Assembly: GCF_050632385.1 (NCBI RefSeq)
Contig: NZ_CP192599.1
Location: 4,402,001-4,466,000, forward strand
Source of the DNA: Humitalea sp050632385
GTDB taxonomy: Bacteria; Pseudomonadota; Alphaproteobacteria; Acetobacterales; Acetobacteraceae
Reading direction: 5' to 3'
DNA length: 64,000 nt
The position numbers and the translations under genes were made by a program. Under the pieces are notes generated by a model. It did no database searches. It saw only the letters and a program-made list of their open reading frames with translations, and was not told the DNA's origin. Position 1 is the first letter of the stretch. Each line of letters starts with the position of its first letter. This document shows, piece after piece, positions 54,753 to 63,553 of the stretch.

Positions 54753-56396
54753 TCAGTCGCCGCAGCCGGCGTCCCGCAGCAGGGTTTCGACCGCCGCTTC
54801 CGGGACGTCGCTGCTGGTGAAGCAGTCGCCCGGGGCGCGCAGCAGCACGAAGCGCATCTTGCCCTCGCGCGCCTTCTTGTCCGTCCGCATCCTGGCCATC
54901 AGCCGCGCCGTCGAAAACGGCCGCGGCAGGTCGATGACCCGCGCGCGCAGCCCCACCGCCGACAGGTGCCGCGCCACCCGCGCCGGCAGGCCGGCGTCGC
55001 AAAAACCCAGGCGGGTGGACAGCGCCACGGCCAGGACCAGGCCGATGGCCACCGCCTCACCATGCAGCAGGCTGCCGTCGTAGCCGCATTCGGATTCGAA
55101 GGCGTGGCCGAAGGTATGGCCCAGGTTCAGCAGGGCGCGGCCGCCGTCGGGGGCTTCCTCGCGTTCATCGGCGGCGACCACGGCGCCTTTCAGGCGGCAG
55201 GATTCCAGGACCGCGTGGCGCAGGGCCGCCGGGTCGCCGTCGATGGCGGCGGGGCCATTGGCCTCGCACCAGTCCCACAGCGGGCCGTCCAGAAGGCCGT
55301 GCTTGGCGACCTCCGCCCAGCCCGCGCGCAATTCGCGCCGCGGCAGGGTCGCCAGGGTGGTGGTATCGGCCAGGACCATCTTCGGCTGGTGGAAGGCACC
55401 GGCCAGGTTCTTGCCGGCCTTGAGGTTGATCCCGGTCTTGCCGCCGACGCTGCTGTCCACCTGGGCCAGCAAGGTGGTCGGCACCTGCACGAAGGCCAGG
55501 CCCCGCAGCGTGGTCGCGGCCACAAAACCGGCCAGATCCCCCACCACGCCGCCGCCGAGGGCGATGATCGTGGTGCGGCGGTCGGCGCCGGCGGCCAGCA
55601 CCGCCTCCATCGTATCGGCGTAGGAGGCGAGGGATTTGGTCGCCTCGCCCGGCGGAAGGGTGATTTCGGCCAGGATGGTCAGCCCGCCTTCCTCCAGCCC
55701 GGACCGCAGGGTGTGGCCGTGCTGGGCCGCGACATTGGCATCGGCGATGACGACGACGCGGGTGCCGGGCAGCAGGGGCGCCAGCAAGGCGCCCGACCGG
55801 GCCAGCAGATTGCCGCCGATCAGGATGTCATACGGGGTGGACAGCGGCACGGTCAGCCGCGCGGGGCTGGCGTGGGTGGCGACCGCGTCCAGCACGCGCC
55901 GGGTGGTGCCCTCGGGCGGTTCGTCGGTGCAGTCCACGATCACATCGGCCTCGGCATAGACAGGGTGGCGTAGGGCAATCAGGTCCCGCAGCACCTGTGA
56001 CGGGTCCTTGCCATGGAACAGGGGGCGGTGTTCGCGCCCGGCGACCCGGCGCAGCAGCGTGGGCGCGCGCGCCCGCAGCCAGATCGACAGGGCGCCGCTG
56101 GCCTGCACCGCCTGGCGGGTCACCGGGTCCATGAAGGCGCCGCCGCCGGTCGCCAGCACCAGGGGGGGGCCGGCCAGCAGGCGCGCGATGACCCGGCGTT
56201 CGCCATCGCGGAAATGCGGTTCGCCGTAGCGGGCGAAGATTTCGGTGATCGGCAGGCCGGCGGCGGCCTCGATCTCCGTATCCGCGTCGCGGAAGGGCAG
56301 GTTCAGCCGGTGTGCGAGGCGCCGCCCGATCGAGGATTTGCCCGCCCCGGGCAGTCCGATCAGCACGACGCTGCGCCCATGCGTGGCCTGCCCCAT
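54753..56396 (-). CDS. aroKB: Bifunctional shikimate kinase / 3-dehydroquinate synthase
   Basis: One uninterrupted frame carries two shikimate-pathway enzymes. Residues about 1-175 are shikimate kinase (LIGLPGAGKSSIGRRLAHRL, DADTEIEAAAG, LATGGGAF). Residues about 180-547 are 3-dehydroquinate synthase (LGGGVVGDLAGFVAA, QVDSSVGGKTGINLKAGKN, ALLNLGHTFGHAFESE and SLLHGEAVAIGL with zinc ligands). The fused order AroK-AroB is opposite to the pathway order. Fusion is established in some bacteria; here no stop or frameshift separates the halves. ATG 56396 is used; GTG 56468 adds 24 residues. Divergent from the small membrane protein gene. Confidence 0.93.
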   Translation of the reverse strand: MGQATHGRSVVLIGLPGAGKSSIGRRLAHRLNLPFRDADTEIEAAAGLPITEIFARYGEPHFRDGERRVIARLLAGPPLVLATGGGAFMDPVTRQAVQASGALSIWLRARAPTLLRRVAGREHRPLFHGKDPSQVLRDLIALRHPVYAEADVIVDCTDEPPEGTTRRVLDAVATHASPARLTVPLSTPYDILIGGNLLARSGALLAPLLPGTRVVVIADANVAAQHGHTLRSGLEEGGLTILAEITLPPGEATKSLASYADTMEAVLAAGADRRTTIIALGGGVVGDLAGFVAATTLRGLAFVQVPTTLLAQVDSSVGGKTGINLKAGKNLAGAFHQPKMVLADTTTLATLPRRELRAGWAEVAKHGLLDGPLWDWCEANGPAAIDGDPAALRHAVLESCRLKGAVVAADEREEAPDGGRALLNLGHTFGHAFESECGYDGSLLHGEAVAIGLVLAVALSTRLGFCDAGLPARVARHLSAVGLRARVIDLPRPFSTARLMARMRTDKKAREGKMRFVLLRAPGDCFTSSDVPEAAVETLLRDAGCGD

Positions 56397-56519
56397 GGGC
56401 AGGGGCTGCCGCCAGGGGCTTTGGCTTTGGTGGGACGGGGGGGCCGCCAGGTCGAGGTTGCGTGACACGGTGGCGAAGGCTAGCACACCATCAACCTCCG
56501 CACAGGATGCCCCAGCCCC

Positions 56520-56666
56520 ATGTTCCGCCGCCCCGTGCTTTCGATCCTTCTGGTGGTGATCGGGGTGATTGTGCTCGGGCTGCTGGCGATCGGCGCGTTT
56601 CCGCCGTCGGTCGATCCGCAGCCGATCGAGCGCAGCATCCCCAACGACCGTTTCGGTACTCGCTGA
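56520..56666 (+). CDS. 48-residue single-span membrane protein upstream of xerD
   Basis: ATG 56520 opens a 48-codon frame: an FRRP start, a hydrophobic segment (about residues 7-27, SILLVVIGVIVLGLLAIGAF) and a short tail ending NDRFGTR. It ends three bases before the xerD start, so it is probably co-transcribed and coupled. Small one-span proteins sit before xerD in related alphaproteobacteria, from memory. The function is unknown; the membrane end should place the C-terminus outside. Confidence 0.65.
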   Translation: MFRRPVLSILLVVIGVIVLGLLAIGAFPPSVDPQPIERSIPNDRFGTR

Positions 56667-56669
56667 CCG

Positions 56670-57614
56670 GTGGCCGACGGCCGGCATGTCGAGGCCTTTT
56701 TGGAAATGCTGTCGGCGGAACGGGGTGCCGCCCGCAACACGCTGGCCGCCTACAACGCCGACCTGGCCGATTTCGCCAGCCATGCTCGCCGCTTCGCCCA
56801 AAACCCCGAATCGGCGACGCCCGAGACCCTGGCCAGTTACCTTCGCGGCTTGAACGCCGCGGGGCTGGCCGCCCGCACCGCCCAGCGGCGGCTGTCGGCG
56901 CTGCGCCAGTTCTTCCGGTTCCTGGCGCGCGAGGGGGTGCGGGATGATGATCCGACCATCCTGCTGACCTCCCCAAAAACCCCGGCCAGCCTGCCCAAGG
57001 CGTTGCGGGAGGAGGAGGTGACCCGGTTGATCGCGGGGGCCGCCCTGTTGCCCGGCACGCGGGGGGCGCTCGCGGTCGCGATGTTGGAATTGCTGTATTC
57101 TTCGGGCCTGCGGGCCAGCGAATTGGTCACACTCCCTGCCGCGGCCCTCCGGGATGGCGAAATCCTGGTCGCGGTGCGGGGCAAGGGCGGCAAGGAGCGC
57201 TTGGTGCCGATCTCCGCCCGGGCTCGGGAAGCGGTACTGGCCGCCAGGCCCGCCGCGGACAAGGCCCCCACGGATAAGACACCGAGCCGCTGGCTTTTCC
57301 CATCCCGCGGGGCCGCCGGACATCTGACCCGCCAGGGCATGGCGCTGTTGTTGAAGGAAGCAGCCCTGGCCGCCGGGCTGGACCCCGACCGGGTCAGCCC
57401 GCACGTGCTGCGGCATTCCTTCGCGAGCCATCTGCTGGCGCATGGGGCCGATCTGCGCAGCCTGCAGGTGCTTTTGGGGCATGCCGACATCGCGACGACG
57501 CAAATCTATACAAAGGTGCTGGAAGAACGGCTGCGCGCGCTGGTCACGGCGCATCATCCGCTGGCGCAGGCCACGCCGCCCCGCCTAGCATCGCATCCAC
57601 CGGGCAAGGGGTGA
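56670..57614 (+). CDS. xerD: Tyrosine recombinase XerD
   Basis: XerD, with XerC, resolves chromosome dimers at the dif site. The 314-residue protein has the core-binding domain (FLEMLSAERGAARNTLAAYN) and the catalytic domain with Arg in LYSSGLRASELVTL, Lys in GKGGKERLVPI, His/Arg in HVLRHSFASHLL, His in VLLGHADIATTQIYT and the tyrosine nucleophile of IYTKV. XerD is favoured over XerC because of the aroKB neighbour, a common alphaproteobacterial arrangement, but sequence alone cannot fully separate them. The start is GTG 56670. Confidence 0.9.
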   Translation: MADGRHVEAFLEMLSAERGAARNTLAAYNADLADFASHARRFAQNPESATPETLASYLRGLNAAGLAARTAQRRLSALRQFFRFLAREGVRDDDPTILLTSPKTPASLPKALREEEVTRLIAGAALLPGTRGALAVAMLELLYSSGLRASELVTLPAAALRDGEILVAVRGKGGKERLVPISARAREAVLAARPAADKAPTDKTPSRWLFPSRGAAGHLTRQGMALLLKEAALAAGLDPDRVSPHVLRHSFASHLLAHGADLRSLQVLLGHADIATTQIYTKVLEERLRALVTAHHPLAQATPPRLASHPPGKG

Positions 57615-57618
57615 TCGT

Positions 57619-58530
57619 GTGGCCTATGCGTTGCAGCAGCTGGTGAATGGCGTTTCGCTGGGAATGATCTACGGGCTGATCGCGGTCGGCTACACCATGG
57701 TCTATGGCATCGTCGGCATGATCAATTTCGCCCATGGCGATGTGTTCATGGTGGGGGCCTTCGTGTCGCTGATCGGCTTGCTGCTGCTGGCGGGCGGCAT
57801 CGACGGGCCCGCGGCGATCGTGCTGGTGCTGGCTTTCGCCATGGGCATCACCGCGATGTATGGGCTGGCGGTCGAACGCATCGCCTACAAGCCATTACGC
57901 GGATCGTTTCGCCTGGCGCCGCTGATCTCGGCGATCGGGATGAGCATCGTGCTGCAGAACTACGTGCAACTGGCGCAAGGCGCGCGGGTCAAGCCGACCG
58001 AGCCGGTGGTGCGCGGGGGCATGGAATTGTTCCGCGATGCATCGGGGTTTGCCGCGACCATCAGCGCGATCCAGGTGCTGATCATCGTGACGACCCTGGT
58101 CGTGCTGGCCGGGTTCACCGTGCTGGTGACGAAAACGCCGCTGGGCCGTGCGATGCGGGCGGTGGAGCAGGATCGCAAGATGGCCAGCCTGCTGGGGGTC
58201 GATACCAACCGAACGATCTCGCTCGCCTTTGTCATCGGCGCGGCGCTGGCCGCCGTCGCGGGGTGCCTCTACCTGATGCGCTATGGGGTGATCGATTTCT
58301 TCATCGGCTTCGTCGCCGGGGTGAAGGCCTTTACCGCCGCCGTATTGGGCGGCATCGGATCGCTGCCGGGGGCCGTCCTGGGCGGGCTGCTGATCGGGCT
58401 GATCGAGACCTTCTGGTCCGCCTATTTCTCGGTGCAATACAAGGATGTCGCGGCCTTTGCCGTCCTGATCATCGTGCTGATCTTCCTGCCGACCGGGTTG
58501 CTGGGGCGGCAGGAGGTCGAGAAGGTATGA
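57619..58530 (+). CDS. livH: Branched-chain amino acid-type ABC transporter permease LivH
   Basis: The 303-residue inner-membrane permease has eight or so spans and the family signatures YGLIAVGYTMVYGIVGMINF, AHGDVFMVGAF and AVLGGIGSLPGAVLGGLLIG. GTG 57619 follows the xerD stop by four bases. It leads the operon livH-livM-livG-livF, with each gene overlapping the next by four bases. Substrate may be a branched-chain amino acid, but this family also moves amides, urea and aromatic acids. Confidence 0.93.
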   Translation: MAYALQQLVNGVSLGMIYGLIAVGYTMVYGIVGMINFAHGDVFMVGAFVSLIGLLLLAGGIDGPAAIVLVLAFAMGITAMYGLAVERIAYKPLRGSFRLAPLISAIGMSIVLQNYVQLAQGARVKPTEPVVRGGMELFRDASGFAATISAIQVLIIVTTLVVLAGFTVLVTKTPLGRAMRAVEQDRKMASLLGVDTNRTISLAFVIGAALAAVAGCLYLMRYGVIDFFIGFVAGVKAFTAAVLGGIGSLPGAVLGGLLIGLIETFWSAYFSVQYKDVAAFAVLIIVLIFLPTGLLGRQEVEKV

Positions 58531-59792
58531 ACCGCGCCTCCCTGCGTGACGCCGCGACCGTCGCCGCCGTCGCCCTGCTGTTGTTCGCGCCCATCGTCGG
58601 GCTGCGCACCGATGTGGGGCCGGTCGGGTCGCTGATCCTGCGTCCGCGCTGGGGGTTGGTGGCGCTGCTGGTGGGGCTGGTGTTTTGCGGACGGCTGGCG
58701 ATCCTGGCGTGGCAAGCGCGGGGCCCGGCGCGGATCGCCTTGCCGCGCCTGCCGCGCATCGGGCGCTTCCTGGCCCCTGCCCTGCTGGGGTTCGCCGTCG
58801 TGCTGCCCGTGCTGCCCTTCACCGGACGGTATGAGCTGGATATCGGCATCCTGGTGCTGACCTATGTGATGCTCGGCTGGGGGCTGAACATCGTGGTCGG
58901 GTTGGCGGGGTTGCTCGACCTTGGCTACGTCGCCTTCTACGCAATCGGGGCCTATTCCTACGCGCTGTTGGCGCAGACCTTTGGTTGGTCGTTCTGGATC
59001 TGCCTGCCGCTGGCGGGTGTGCTGGCGGCGTTCTGGGGGGTCTTGCTGGGCTTTCCGGTGCTGCGGCTGCGCGGCGATTACCTGGCCATCGTGACGCTCG
59101 GGTTTGGCGAGATCATCCGCATCATCCTGCTGAACTGGGCCAGCGTGACCGGTGGGCCGAATGGCATCGGCGGGATTCCGCGCCCGTCCTTCTTTGGCCT
59201 GCCGTTTTCCGCCGATGGTGGGCCGGGCAGTTTCGCCGGCGCCTTTGGGCTGGAACCATCGCCAGTCCATCGGGTGATGTTTCTCTACTACCTGATCCTG
59301 GCCCTGGCCCTGCTGACGAACTGGGTGTCGATCCGGCTGCGCCGGCAACCGCTTGGCCGGGCCTGGGAAGCGCTGCGCGAGGATGAGATCGCGTCGCGCG
59401 CCCTAGGCATCAACGTGACCAATACCAAGCTGACCGCCTTCGCTTTGGGTGCGCTGTTCGGCGGCTTCGCCGGTGCCTTCTTCGCCACGCGGCAGGGGTT
59501 CATCAGCCCGGAATCCTTCACCTTCAGCGAGTCGGCGATCATCCTGGCGATCGTCGTGCTGGGGGGGTTGGGCAGCCAGTTGGGCGTGGCCATCGCGGCG
59601 CTGGTCATGATCGGCGGCTTCGAGCTGTTCCGCGACCTGGACGAATGGCGGATGCTGTTCTTCGGCGGGGCGATGGTGGTGATCATGATCCTGAAGCCAC
59701 GCGGGCTGGTCGGCGAGCGGACGCCGACGGTTACGCTCGGCGGCCAAAAGAAAGCCATCGGCGGCGGCATGGTCGGGCAGGGTCAGGGATGA
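58527..59792 (+). CDS. livM: Branched-chain amino acid-type ABC transporter permease LivM
   Basis: The 421-residue permease pairs with LivH. It has the conserved VGLAGLLDLGYVAFYAIGAY, RLRGDYLAIVTLGFGEIIR and VVLGGLGSQLGVAIAA stretches. The N-terminal 100 residues with three extra spans are the long form found in many proteobacteria. It overlaps livH (ATGA) and livG. Confidence 0.93.
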   Translation: MNRASLRDAATVAAVALLLFAPIVGLRTDVGPVGSLILRPRWGLVALLVGLVFCGRLAILAWQARGPARIALPRLPRIGRFLAPALLGFAVVLPVLPFTGRYELDIGILVLTYVMLGWGLNIVVGLAGLLDLGYVAFYAIGAYSYALLAQTFGWSFWICLPLAGVLAAFWGVLLGFPVLRLRGDYLAIVTLGFGEIIRIILLNWASVTGGPNGIGGIPRPSFFGLPFSADGGPGSFAGAFGLEPSPVHRVMFLYYLILALALLTNWVSIRLRRQPLGRAWEALREDEIASRALGINVTNTKLTAFALGALFGGFAGAFFATRQGFISPESFTFSESAIILAIVVLGGLGSQLGVAIAALVMIGGFELFRDLDEWRMLFFGGAMVVIMILKPRGLVGERTPTVTLGGQKKAIGGGMVGQGQG

Positions 59793-60579
59793 GCGCCCTG
59801 GCCGTACGCGACGTCACCATGCGCTTCGGCGGGCTGGTCGCCGTGGATGATGTGTCCTTCACCGCCGAGCCGGGGCGTATCACCGCCGTCATCGGGCCGA
59901 ATGGCGCGGGCAAGACCACGCTGTTCAACTGCATCACCGGATTCTACCGCGCGTCATCCGGCAGCATCACCCTGGGCGACACGGCGCTGCACCGGTTGCC
60001 GGGGCATCGCATCGCGCTGGCCGGGGTGGCGCGCACATTCCAGAACATTCGGCTGTTCGGCGGCATGACCTGCCTGGAAAACCTGTTGGTCGCGCAGCAT
60101 CGCACCCTGATGGCGGCGAGCGGTTTCGGCATCGGCGCGGTGCTGGGGCTGTCGCGCTATCCGGCCGCCGAGCGCCGCGCGATCGAACGCGCCCGTGCCT
60201 GGCTGGTCGCGACGGACCTGCTGGACCGCGCCGATGATGCGGCGGGCGCCCTGCCCTATGGCGCGCAACGCCGGCTGGAGATCGCGCGCGCCATGTGCAC
60301 CGCGCCGCGCCTGCTGTGCCTGGACGAACCCGCCGCCGGGCTGAACCCGCGCGAATCCGCCGCATTGTCGGCGCTGATCATGGCCATCCGCGACGGCCGC
60401 GCGGCCGAGGCGCCGCCCTGTTCCGTGCTGCTGATCGAACACGACATGGGCGTGGTCATGGGCATCAGCGACCATGTCGTCGTGCTCGACCACGGCGCCA
60501 AGATCGCCGAGGGCCCGCCCGCCGCGATCCGCGCCGACCCCGCCGTCATCGCGGCCTATCTGGGCGAGGATGAACCAGC

Positions 60580-60583
<4 letters not shown>
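59789..60583 (+). CDS. livG: ABC transporter ATPase LivG
   Basis: This 264-residue ATPase of the Liv-type importer has Walker A GPNGAGKTT, the family's GVARTFQNIRLFGGMTCLEN Q-loop region, and Walker B RLLCLDEPAAGLNP. The signature LSGGQ is altered to LPYGAQRRLEIARAM, as is common in LivG proteins. It overlaps livM and livF by four bases. Confidence 0.95.
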
Positions 60584-61296
<713 letters not shown>

Positions 61297-61302
61297 CCGG
61301 CT

Positions 61303-61848
61303 TTACCAGCCGCGCGCGATGTCCCGCCGACGAACCAGGGCGATCAGCGGCAGGGCGATGGCCACCATCAGCGCCTTGCCGACGATCTGCCCGGCCAGAT
61401 AATCCAGGCTGCCGAAGGCGACGGACAGGAAGATCAGGCTGTCCACGACCAGCCCCACCAGGCTGCTCGCGACAACGGCCAGCAGCAGCCCCCGCTTCTG
61501 CAACGGGGTGAAGACCGCCATGTCAGCGGCCTCGCTGAACAGGAAGGCCAGGGCCGAGGCCAGCACCAGCGCCGGCGGCGCCAGGAAGGCCGAAAGGGCG
61601 GCGCCCACCAGCACCGCGCCGGCGCCGGCCCAGACGCCAAGCCGGCGCTGCACCATGTCGCGCAACACCAGGGCCAGGCCCACCATCAGCACGCCGGATG
61701 GCGCCATCAGCCCCGGCGCGACCGGGATCAGGCAGGGCCCGTTCGGCACGCAGACCGTGCCGGCATTGCCGATCAGCCAGTTGGCGGCGGGGATGGTCAG
61801 GGCGAAGCCGGCCAGGAACAGCAGGCCCTCGGTGCGTTTGGTCATCAT
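61303..61848 (-). CDS. yhhQ: VUT-family queuosine precursor transporter (YhhQ-like)
   Basis: The 181-residue membrane protein has about five or six spans and resembles the VUT/YhhQ family that imports queuosine precursors such as preQ0 or preQ1. Key stretches are MVGLALVLRDMVQRRLG, FLFSEAADMAVFTPLQKRG, and SLVGLVVDSLIFLSVAFGSL. It overlaps queC by ATGA and closes the queuosine operon, which supports the assignment. ATG 61848 is directly followed by a second ATG. Confidence 0.83.
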   Translation of the reverse strand: MMTKRTEGLLFLAGFALTIPAANWLIGNAGTVCVPNGPCLIPVAPGLMAPSGVLMVGLALVLRDMVQRRLGVWAGAGAVLVGAALSAFLAPPALVLASALAFLFSEAADMAVFTPLQKRGLLLAVVASSLVGLVVDSLIFLSVAFGSLDYLAGQIVGKALMVAIALPLIALVRRRDIARGW

Positions 61849-62528
61849 GCGTTTGCCGATGCCACATAAGCCTCCCAACCGCGAGCCCGAAGGTCGCAAG
61901 CCGGGCATGCGCCGCAGCCAAAACCCCAGGCGTGGCGCTGGCTGCGATCGCCGATGTAGCAGGAATGGCTTTCATCCCGGATCAAAGTCACGAGCGGGGT
62001 GCCGCCCAGCGCCTCCGCCAGGCGCCAGGTCGCCGCCTTGTCGCGCCACATCAGCGGCGTGTGGATGACGAAGCGCGCATTCATGCCGAGGTTCAGCGCA
62101 ACCTGCACCGCCTTGATCGTGTCGTCGCGGCAATCGGGGTAGCCGGAATAATCTGTCTCGCAGACACCCGTCACCAGATGGCGGATGCCGCGCCGCGCGG
62201 CCAGGGCGGCGGCCAGGGTCAGGAACAGGATGTTGCGCCCGGGGACGAAGGTATTTGGCAGGCCGTCGGCGCGCATGGCGATGGCCGCATCCTCGGTCAG
62301 TGCGGAACCGCCGATCGCGGCCAGGGTCGGCACCGCCAAGGTGTGGTCGGGGCCAAGTTTTGGCGATGCCATGCCGGCACGCAACGCGTCGCGGCAGGCG
62401 AGTTCGACCAGATGCCGCTGCCCGTAGTCGAAGCCCAGGGTTTCCACATGATCGAAGCGGGCCAGCGCCCAGGCGAGGCAAGTGGCGGAATCCTGTCCGC
62501 CGCTGAACAGCACCAGGGCCGTGTTCAT
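61845..62528 (-). CDS. queC: 7-cyano-7-deazaguanine synthase QueC
   Basis: QueC converts 7-carboxy-7-deazaguanine to preQ0 with ATP and ammonia. The 227-residue protein has the PP-loop LFSGGQDSATCLAWAL, HLVTGVCETDYSGYPDCRDD and the zinc-binding cysteines at the C-terminus (SCYIGD and FGCGACPACDLR). It overlaps both queG and yhhQ by ATGA, so the operon is translationally chained. Confidence 0.95.
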   Translation of the reverse strand: MNTALVLFSGGQDSATCLAWALARFDHVETLGFDYGQRHLVELACRDALRAGMASPKLGPDHTLAVPTLAAIGGSALTEDAAIAMRADGLPNTFVPGRNILFLTLAAALAARRGIRHLVTGVCETDYSGYPDCRDDTIKAVQVALNLGMNARFVIHTPLMWRDKAATWRLAEALGGTPLVTLIRDESHSCYIGDRSQRHAWGFGCGACPACDLRARGWEAYVASANA

Positions 62529-63553
62529 CGAAGCCTGTCCACCGCCCAACGCGCTGCCTCCGCCACCACAGGATCGGCATCCTCGCACAGGGATTGCGCG
62601 ACGGGCAGCAGGGCGGGTGTCGCGCTATTGCCGATGGCGATGCAGAGGTTGCGGATGAAGCGGTCGCGGCCGATGCGCTTGATCGGGCTGCCGCTGAACA
62701 GCGCACGGAAGCCCGCGTCATCCAGCGCGGCGAAATCGGCCAGCAGCGGTGCGCTCAGCGCGGCGCGGGGGGCGAAGGCGGGTTCGTCATGGGCGGAAGC
62801 AAATTTGTTCCAGGGGCAGACCGCCAGGCAGTCGTCGCAGCCATAGATGCGATTGCCCATGGCGGTGCGGAATTCCTCCGGGATCGGGCCGCGATACTCG
62901 ATGGTCAGATAGGAAATGCAGCGCCGCGCATCCAACTGATAGGGCGCGGGAAAAGCCTTGGTCGGACAGACATCGAGGCAGCGCGAACATGTGCCGCAGT
63001 GGTCGACCTCCGCGGCATCAGGGGCGAGGTCGAGCGTGGTGAACACCTCGCCCAAGAACAGCCAGGACCCGAGGGCGCGGCTGACGAGATTGGTGTGCTT
63101 GCCCTGCCAACCGATCCCGGCCGCCTGCGCCAGGGGCTTTTCCGCGACCGGGGCGGTGTCGACGAACACTTTTACGTCCGCGCCTGGAAACTTGCCGACC
63201 ATCCAGCGGGCCAGGGCCTTCACGCGCTTCTTCAGCACATCGTGGTAGTCGCGGTTCTGGGCGTAGACGCTGATGCTGGCGCGGTCGCGGCGGTCGAGGG
63301 TTTCCAGCGGGTCATTCGCCGGGCCGTAGTTCAGCCCCAGGCTGACGACCGACACTGCCTCCGGCCACAACACGCGGGGCTGGGCGCGTTGCTCGGCGCG
63401 GTCCTCCAGCCAAGCCATCTGCCCATGCATCCCGGCCTCCAGGAAGGCCGCCATGCGTTCGCGGACCTCCAGGCCCAGCGTGGCGCGGGCAAAACCCACG
63501 CTGTCGAAGCCGAGGGCCAGGGCCTCGGCGCGGATCAGGTCAGCCGCGGCCAC
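62525..63553 (-). CDS. queG: Epoxyqueuosine reductase QueG
   Basis: QueG reduces epoxyqueuosine in tRNA to queuosine, using cobalamin and two 4Fe-4S clusters. The 342-residue protein has HCGTCSRCLDVCPTKAF and IYGCDDCLAVCPWNKFAS as the cluster motifs and the conserved N-terminal DSVGFARA. C-terminal HEAT-like helices are present (DADPVVAEAARWAVDRL). GTG 63553 overlaps the end of queF by 14 bases. Confidence 0.95.
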   Translation of the reverse strand: MAAADLIRAEALALGFDSVGFARATLGLEVRERMAAFLEAGMHGQMAWLEDRAEQRAQPRVLWPEAVSVVSLGLNYGPANDPLETLDRRDRASISVYAQNRDYHDVLKKRVKALARWMVGKFPGADVKVFVDTAPVAEKPLAQAAGIGWQGKHTNLVSRALGSWLFLGEVFTTLDLAPDAAEVDHCGTCSRCLDVCPTKAFPAPYQLDARRCISYLTIEYRGPIPEEFRTAMGNRIYGCDDCLAVCPWNKFASAHDEPAFAPRAALSAPLLADFAALDDAGFRALFSGSPIKRIGRDRFIRNLCIAIGNSATPALLPVAQSLCEDADPVVAEAARWAVDRLR

